Assembly (NCBI GenBank): GCA_946410535.1
Contig: CAMKAR010000109.1
Location: 1-7,079 of the forward strand
Origin: an uncultured Bacteroidales bacterium
Lineage (GTDB): Bacteria > Bacteroidota > Bacteroidia > Bacteroidales > F082
DNA: 7,079 nucleotides
Direction: 5' to 3'
Under the pieces are notes generated by a model. The model was given only the letters and a program-made list of their open reading frames with translations, was not told where the DNA came from and searched no databases. The position numbers were made by a program, and so were the translations under genes. Shown piece by piece: positions 4,414 through 7,079 of the stretch. Numbering within the stretch: position 1 is the first letter of the stretch; each line of letters opens with the position of its first letter.

Positions 4414-4476
4414 ACCATTTTTGCCCCGTCAGATTTATTAATTATTTCGGAAAATACGTATTTCATTGTAATTCAA

Positions 4477-7079
4477 TCAATAGGGTAATTTTTCTTCTTT
4501 GTTGGTTTTCGGGTCGAGGTCTTCCAACTCCACTTCGATGGAGAGTCCGTACTTGTTGGAGAGGGCTGAGTAGTCGAAACAGAGCGGTCGTTTGCTGGTG
4601 GTGCCGGTGGCGAGTTGGCCGTTGGGCTGTTTGTTGGAGAAACGCATCACGCCATACTTGCCGAGGTATTCGGGTGAGTTTTCCAGATAGTAGATGATGG
4701 AGCTGTCGGGCAGCGGCACAATGCCGTTTTCCTTTGCCTTATAAGTGTAAGCCTGGTACCATGCGTCGGGATTGAGGAAGAGGATGGGTCGGTTTGTGGC
4801 GAAGTAGGTGCCATTCGGCATCTTGTTGGTCTTGAGGTCGGCGCGGTACTCAATGCGGTAGTCGGCGTTGATGGTGAACTTGCCTTCCATCTGCGTGCGT
4901 CCGATTTGGCGCCAGAACATGCCAATCTCGTTACTGGTGGTGGTCATCGCGTTCTGACGGCGTATGCCTTCGGTGATGATCTTGAAGATATCGGCGTAGG
5001 TAAAAGGCAGGTCAATCAACGTTTCGATGGTACGGTAGGCGGCGGCAATGGTCACCCAGTTGTTGACGATGCGGCTCTCGCAGGTGGTGTCGCCAATGGC
5101 ATCCATCACCTCAGAGGCGGTGGCGGCATACATGGCCGCGAAGTTCTGCTTGAAGGTTTCGCGTTGGTTGAGGATTTCGAGGGTGAGGTGGCTGAAACCC
5201 AGCTTACGCATTCGGTCGAGGTCGGCGAAAGCGTTGCGTTCGGCGGTGGTGAACTCCGTCTTGTTGAAGGTGAGGTAGACGAAACGGCTGAAGAGGGCGA
5301 TGTCGGCGGTGGCCATCTCCTGGCCGCTGATGATCACGCCGGAGTCGACCTTGGTCTGTTCGCGCTTCTTGTCGCGGTCCATGTTCATGCGGGTGCGGCC
5401 TGCGCTGTCCCACAGGCCTTTCAGGAACTCGCGCTTGTCGAGGTCGATGTTGTTCTTAAACTCGTCCAAGTGTACGATGGCATCGGAGCACTGTGCCACG
5501 GCCTCGGAGAGAGCCGCAATGGTGGAGTTGGACAGGTTTGGCGGGATGTTCTGGATGATAAAGAAGCTCATTAAGGTGTGGCCCAGTTCCGACTTGCCGC
5601 TGCCCTTGGGACCGAAGAGGTTCAGCATGGGGAAGGCTTTCACCGTCGAGGTTATCACATCGCGGAAGAGGGTGGCCACGAGGAAACACAGGCCGACTTT
5701 GGCGTTGTCGCCAAACACCTTTATCATGGCCTCTGCCACCTGACGGAGCGGGATGCTGCTGTAGCCGTAGTGCCAGAAGCGTTTCTCGAACTGGAAGAGC
5801 TGGTCGTCTTTGTAGATCTTCGACGCGCCAGGCAGGTAGTAGTTCTGCCCGTCGGGCAGGCTCACAATGCCGTAGTCGTCGGTCTTGATGAAGTTGCCTT
5901 GGTATTGCACACCGTTGCCGAAAGCGTAGAAGCCTTGCTTCTGCCAGCCGAGCTGTGTGATTTCGACGGCGGTCTGCGTCTGTTCGTAGAGGTAGCGCTT
6001 CAGCTTGATAAGGCATTGCTCGTTGGCCTCGAAGATGTAGTTGCCCAAGCCTTCCACACGTTGGCGGAACTTGGAGAGGCTTACCAGGTCTTCCTGTTTC
6101 AGTTCCACAATCTCGCGGCTTCCGGCTTCGTTGCGAAGTTCGTAGAGTCGCTTGGGGTTGATGGCGTCTTTGATATGAAAGAGCGGGCGCATGGTGAAGT
6201 TGGACCAACGCAGCTCCGTCTGTCCGCTCAGTGCCCAGTAGCCGCCGCCGCTCTCGTAGAAGCCGTATTTGGTGAAGCCTTCCTTGCTGAAGGCCTTCTC
6301 CTCCACTTCCTTTTGCTTCTGCGCCTTGCCTGCCTTGGTGACGGCCTTGCGCCACAGTGTGGGGTTGTTGTAGACATCTTTCAGTTTCTTCAGGTAGCCT
6401 TCGATGGTCGTCTCGTCGCCGATGCTGGCCACCATGGCGGCGATGGTCTCAATATATGAGGTGGCGGTGTCGATGTTCTCGGCGCGGTCGAGCAGCTTGT
6501 TGGCGTACCAGATGATGAAGTCGTCTTCCTTCACCTCCTTGAAGCGGTTGCGTGAGGTGAAATAGGTGTCGGGGTCTTGCTTGGTGTCGTTGTCGTCGTT
6601 GGGGATGGCCTTGATGAGAACGCTGTAGCCACGGCGCAAGGCCTCGCAGCCTATCTTGATGGCGGTGGCTTCGCCCGGGTTGGTGCCGTCTTCCTTGGTC
6701 ACGTCGGCATCGGGCAAGAGGCAGAGGGTGCGTTTGCCCGACTTGGGGAAGCATGATTGCAGGAGGTCGAACTGGTCGTCGCCCATGGTGCCGGTGCCGA
6801 GGGGTGCCACGGTGTTGGGCACGCCGATGATCTGCATCCGCATGACATCGGGTGCGCCTTCGGCCACATACACCTTGCCTGTGGCACGGATTTCGGGTTT
6901 GGCCACGTCGAGGCCGAAGAGCGAGGTCTTCTTGTGGTACAGCTCGCTGTCGGTGGAGTTGAGGTATTTGGCAGGGCTTTGTCCGCTGAGGTCGCGGCAA
7001 GTCCAGCCTTCTATCTGGTTGGTGCGGCTGCGTATGGCGATGGTGATGCGGTTGCGGAAGAAACTGTAGTCGTGGCCGT
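4477..7079 (-). CDS. DnaG-type primase fused to AAA+ ATPase/helicase (N-terminus outside window)
   Basis: The 866 visible residues run off the right edge and end at TGA 4479-4477. A GTG at 6906 is internal, because the 57 codons before it are in frame and match the DnaG TOPRIM_N region (FFRNRITIAIRS, then PAKYLNSTDSELYHKKTSLF). The TOPRIM domain follows: VYVAEGAPD (Glu about 73 of the visible part) and LLPDADV (Asp about 123 and 125), the metal-binding acids used for primer synthesis. A long linker leads to an ATPase domain with Walker A GPKGSGKS (about 489-496), Walker B AIVHLDEF (about 533-540), a sensor-like SGVIISGQEM (about 579-588) and a candidate arginine finger in FSRF (about 596-599). 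A zinc finger normally precedes TOPRIM_N and should lie off-window. The protein should prime and unwind DNA at the element's replication fork. The TOPRIM and ATPase motifs look intact. It lies next to the iteron-like array. Confidence 0.9.
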   Translation of the reverse strand, partial: GHDYSFFRNRITIAIRSRTNQIEGWTCRDLSGQSPAKYLNSTDSELYHKKTSLFGLDVAKPEIRATGKVYVAEGAPDVMRMQIIGVPNTVAPLGTGTMGDDQFDLLQSCFPKSGKRTLCLLPDADVTKEDGTNPGEATAIKIGCEALRRGYSVLIKAIPNDDNDTKQDPDTYFTSRNRFKEVKEDDFIIWYANKLLDRAENIDTATSYIETIAAMVASIGDETTIEGYLKKLKDVYNNPTLWRKAVTKAGKAQKQKEVEEKAFSKEGFTKYGFYESGGGYWALSGQTELRWSNFTMRPLFHIKDAINPKRLYELRNEAGSREIVELKQEDLVSLSKFRQRVEGLGNYIFEANEQCLIKLKRYLYEQTQTAVEITQLGWQKQGFYAFGNGVQYQGNFIKTDDYGIVSLPDGQNYYLPGASKIYKDDQLFQFEKRFWHYGYSSIPLRQVAEAMIKVFGDNAKVGLCFLVATLFRDVITSTVKAFPMLNLFGPKGSGKSELGHTLMSFFIIQNIPPNLSNSTIAALSEAVAQCSDAIVHLDEFKNNIDLDKREFLKGLWDSAGRTRMNMDRDKKREQTKVDSGVIISGQEMATADIALFSRFVYLTFNKTEFTTAERNAFADLDRMRKLGFSHLTLEILNQRETFKQNFAAMYAATASEVMDAIGDTTCESRIVNNWVTIAAAYRTIETLIDLPFTYADIFKIITEGIRRQNAMTTTSNEIGMFWRQIGRTQMEGKFTINADYRIEYRADLKTNKMPNGTYFATNRPILFLNPDAWYQAYTYKAKENGIVPLPDSSIIYYLENSPEYLGKYGVMRFSNKQPNGQLATGTTSKRPLCFDYSALSNKYGLSIEVELEDLDPKTNKEEKLPY

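Noticed and set aside
4185..4466. 93-aa minus-strand ORF through the repeat block
   Set aside because: Its sequence (VTSVTNVTT, CNTCNNCNTG) is just the translated 7-mer repeats; 9-bp spacing keeps any frame open. The start spacing after the primase gene is suggestive, so it is kept as a finding only.
4906..6459. Long plus-strand ORFs (222 and 293 codons) opposite the primase gene
   Set aside because: Antisense shadows of a GC-rich, motif-bearing gene; their composition is Val/Leu/Gly/Ala-rich with no domain pattern.
6904..6906. GTG as the true start of the primase-helicase
   Set aside because: The frame upstream is open to the window edge and encodes a clear DnaG TOPRIM_N match, so the gene begins outside.

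Overview
The window looks like part of a Bacteroidales (Bacteroides/Prevotella-type) prophage or phage-like mobile element. This is inferred from three things: short AT-rich intergenic stretches with Bacteroidetes-type -7 promoter elements (TAnnTTTG), a DnaG-type primase joined to an AAA+ ATPase/helicase, and the start of an S49/SppA-like protease of the kind phages use in capsid maturation. All credible protein genes are on the minus strand, so transcription runs from high to low coordinates. Both end genes run off the window.

Layout in transcription order. (1) 7079-4477: primase-helicase, C-terminal 866 residues visible, with the TOPRIM_N region, TOPRIM catalytic motifs and a Walker A/B ATPase domain. 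(2) 4476-4166: a non-coding-looking stretch with 13 copies of the 7-mer TGTTACA/TGTAACA, many on a 9-10 bp period, beside AT-rich DNA. It reads best as an iteron-type replication origin or a large operator. (3) 4165-3638 and 3537-3115: two unrecognised proteins of 175 and 140 aa, with a 16-bp near-identical direct repeat in the gap between them. (4) 3085-2847: a good Bacteroidetes promoter and a roughly 200-nt structured leader with competing hairpins, two terminator-like elements and a small ORF. (5) 2846-1708: four small, tightly overlapping genes of unknown function (69, 112, 119 and 81 aa) closed by a convincing intrinsic terminator at 1679-1650. (6) 1597-445: a more AT-rich two-gene unit, a DUF4417-family protein overlapping a 177-aa protein with an MGGRGASS N-terminus. 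(7) 442-360: a plus-strand tRNA-like RNA with a -7 promoter element just upstream. (8) 269-1: N-terminus of the S49-like protease.

The primase-helicase and iteron block form a plausible replication module. The overlapping small genes look like one translationally coupled operon under leader control. The DUF4417 pair, set off by a terminator and by base composition, looks like an inserted accessory ('moron') unit next to the virion genes that begin at the left edge. The items most deserving a second look are the iteron array, the tRNA-like RNA and the structured leader. Nothing here was checked against a database; family names rest on recognised motifs.
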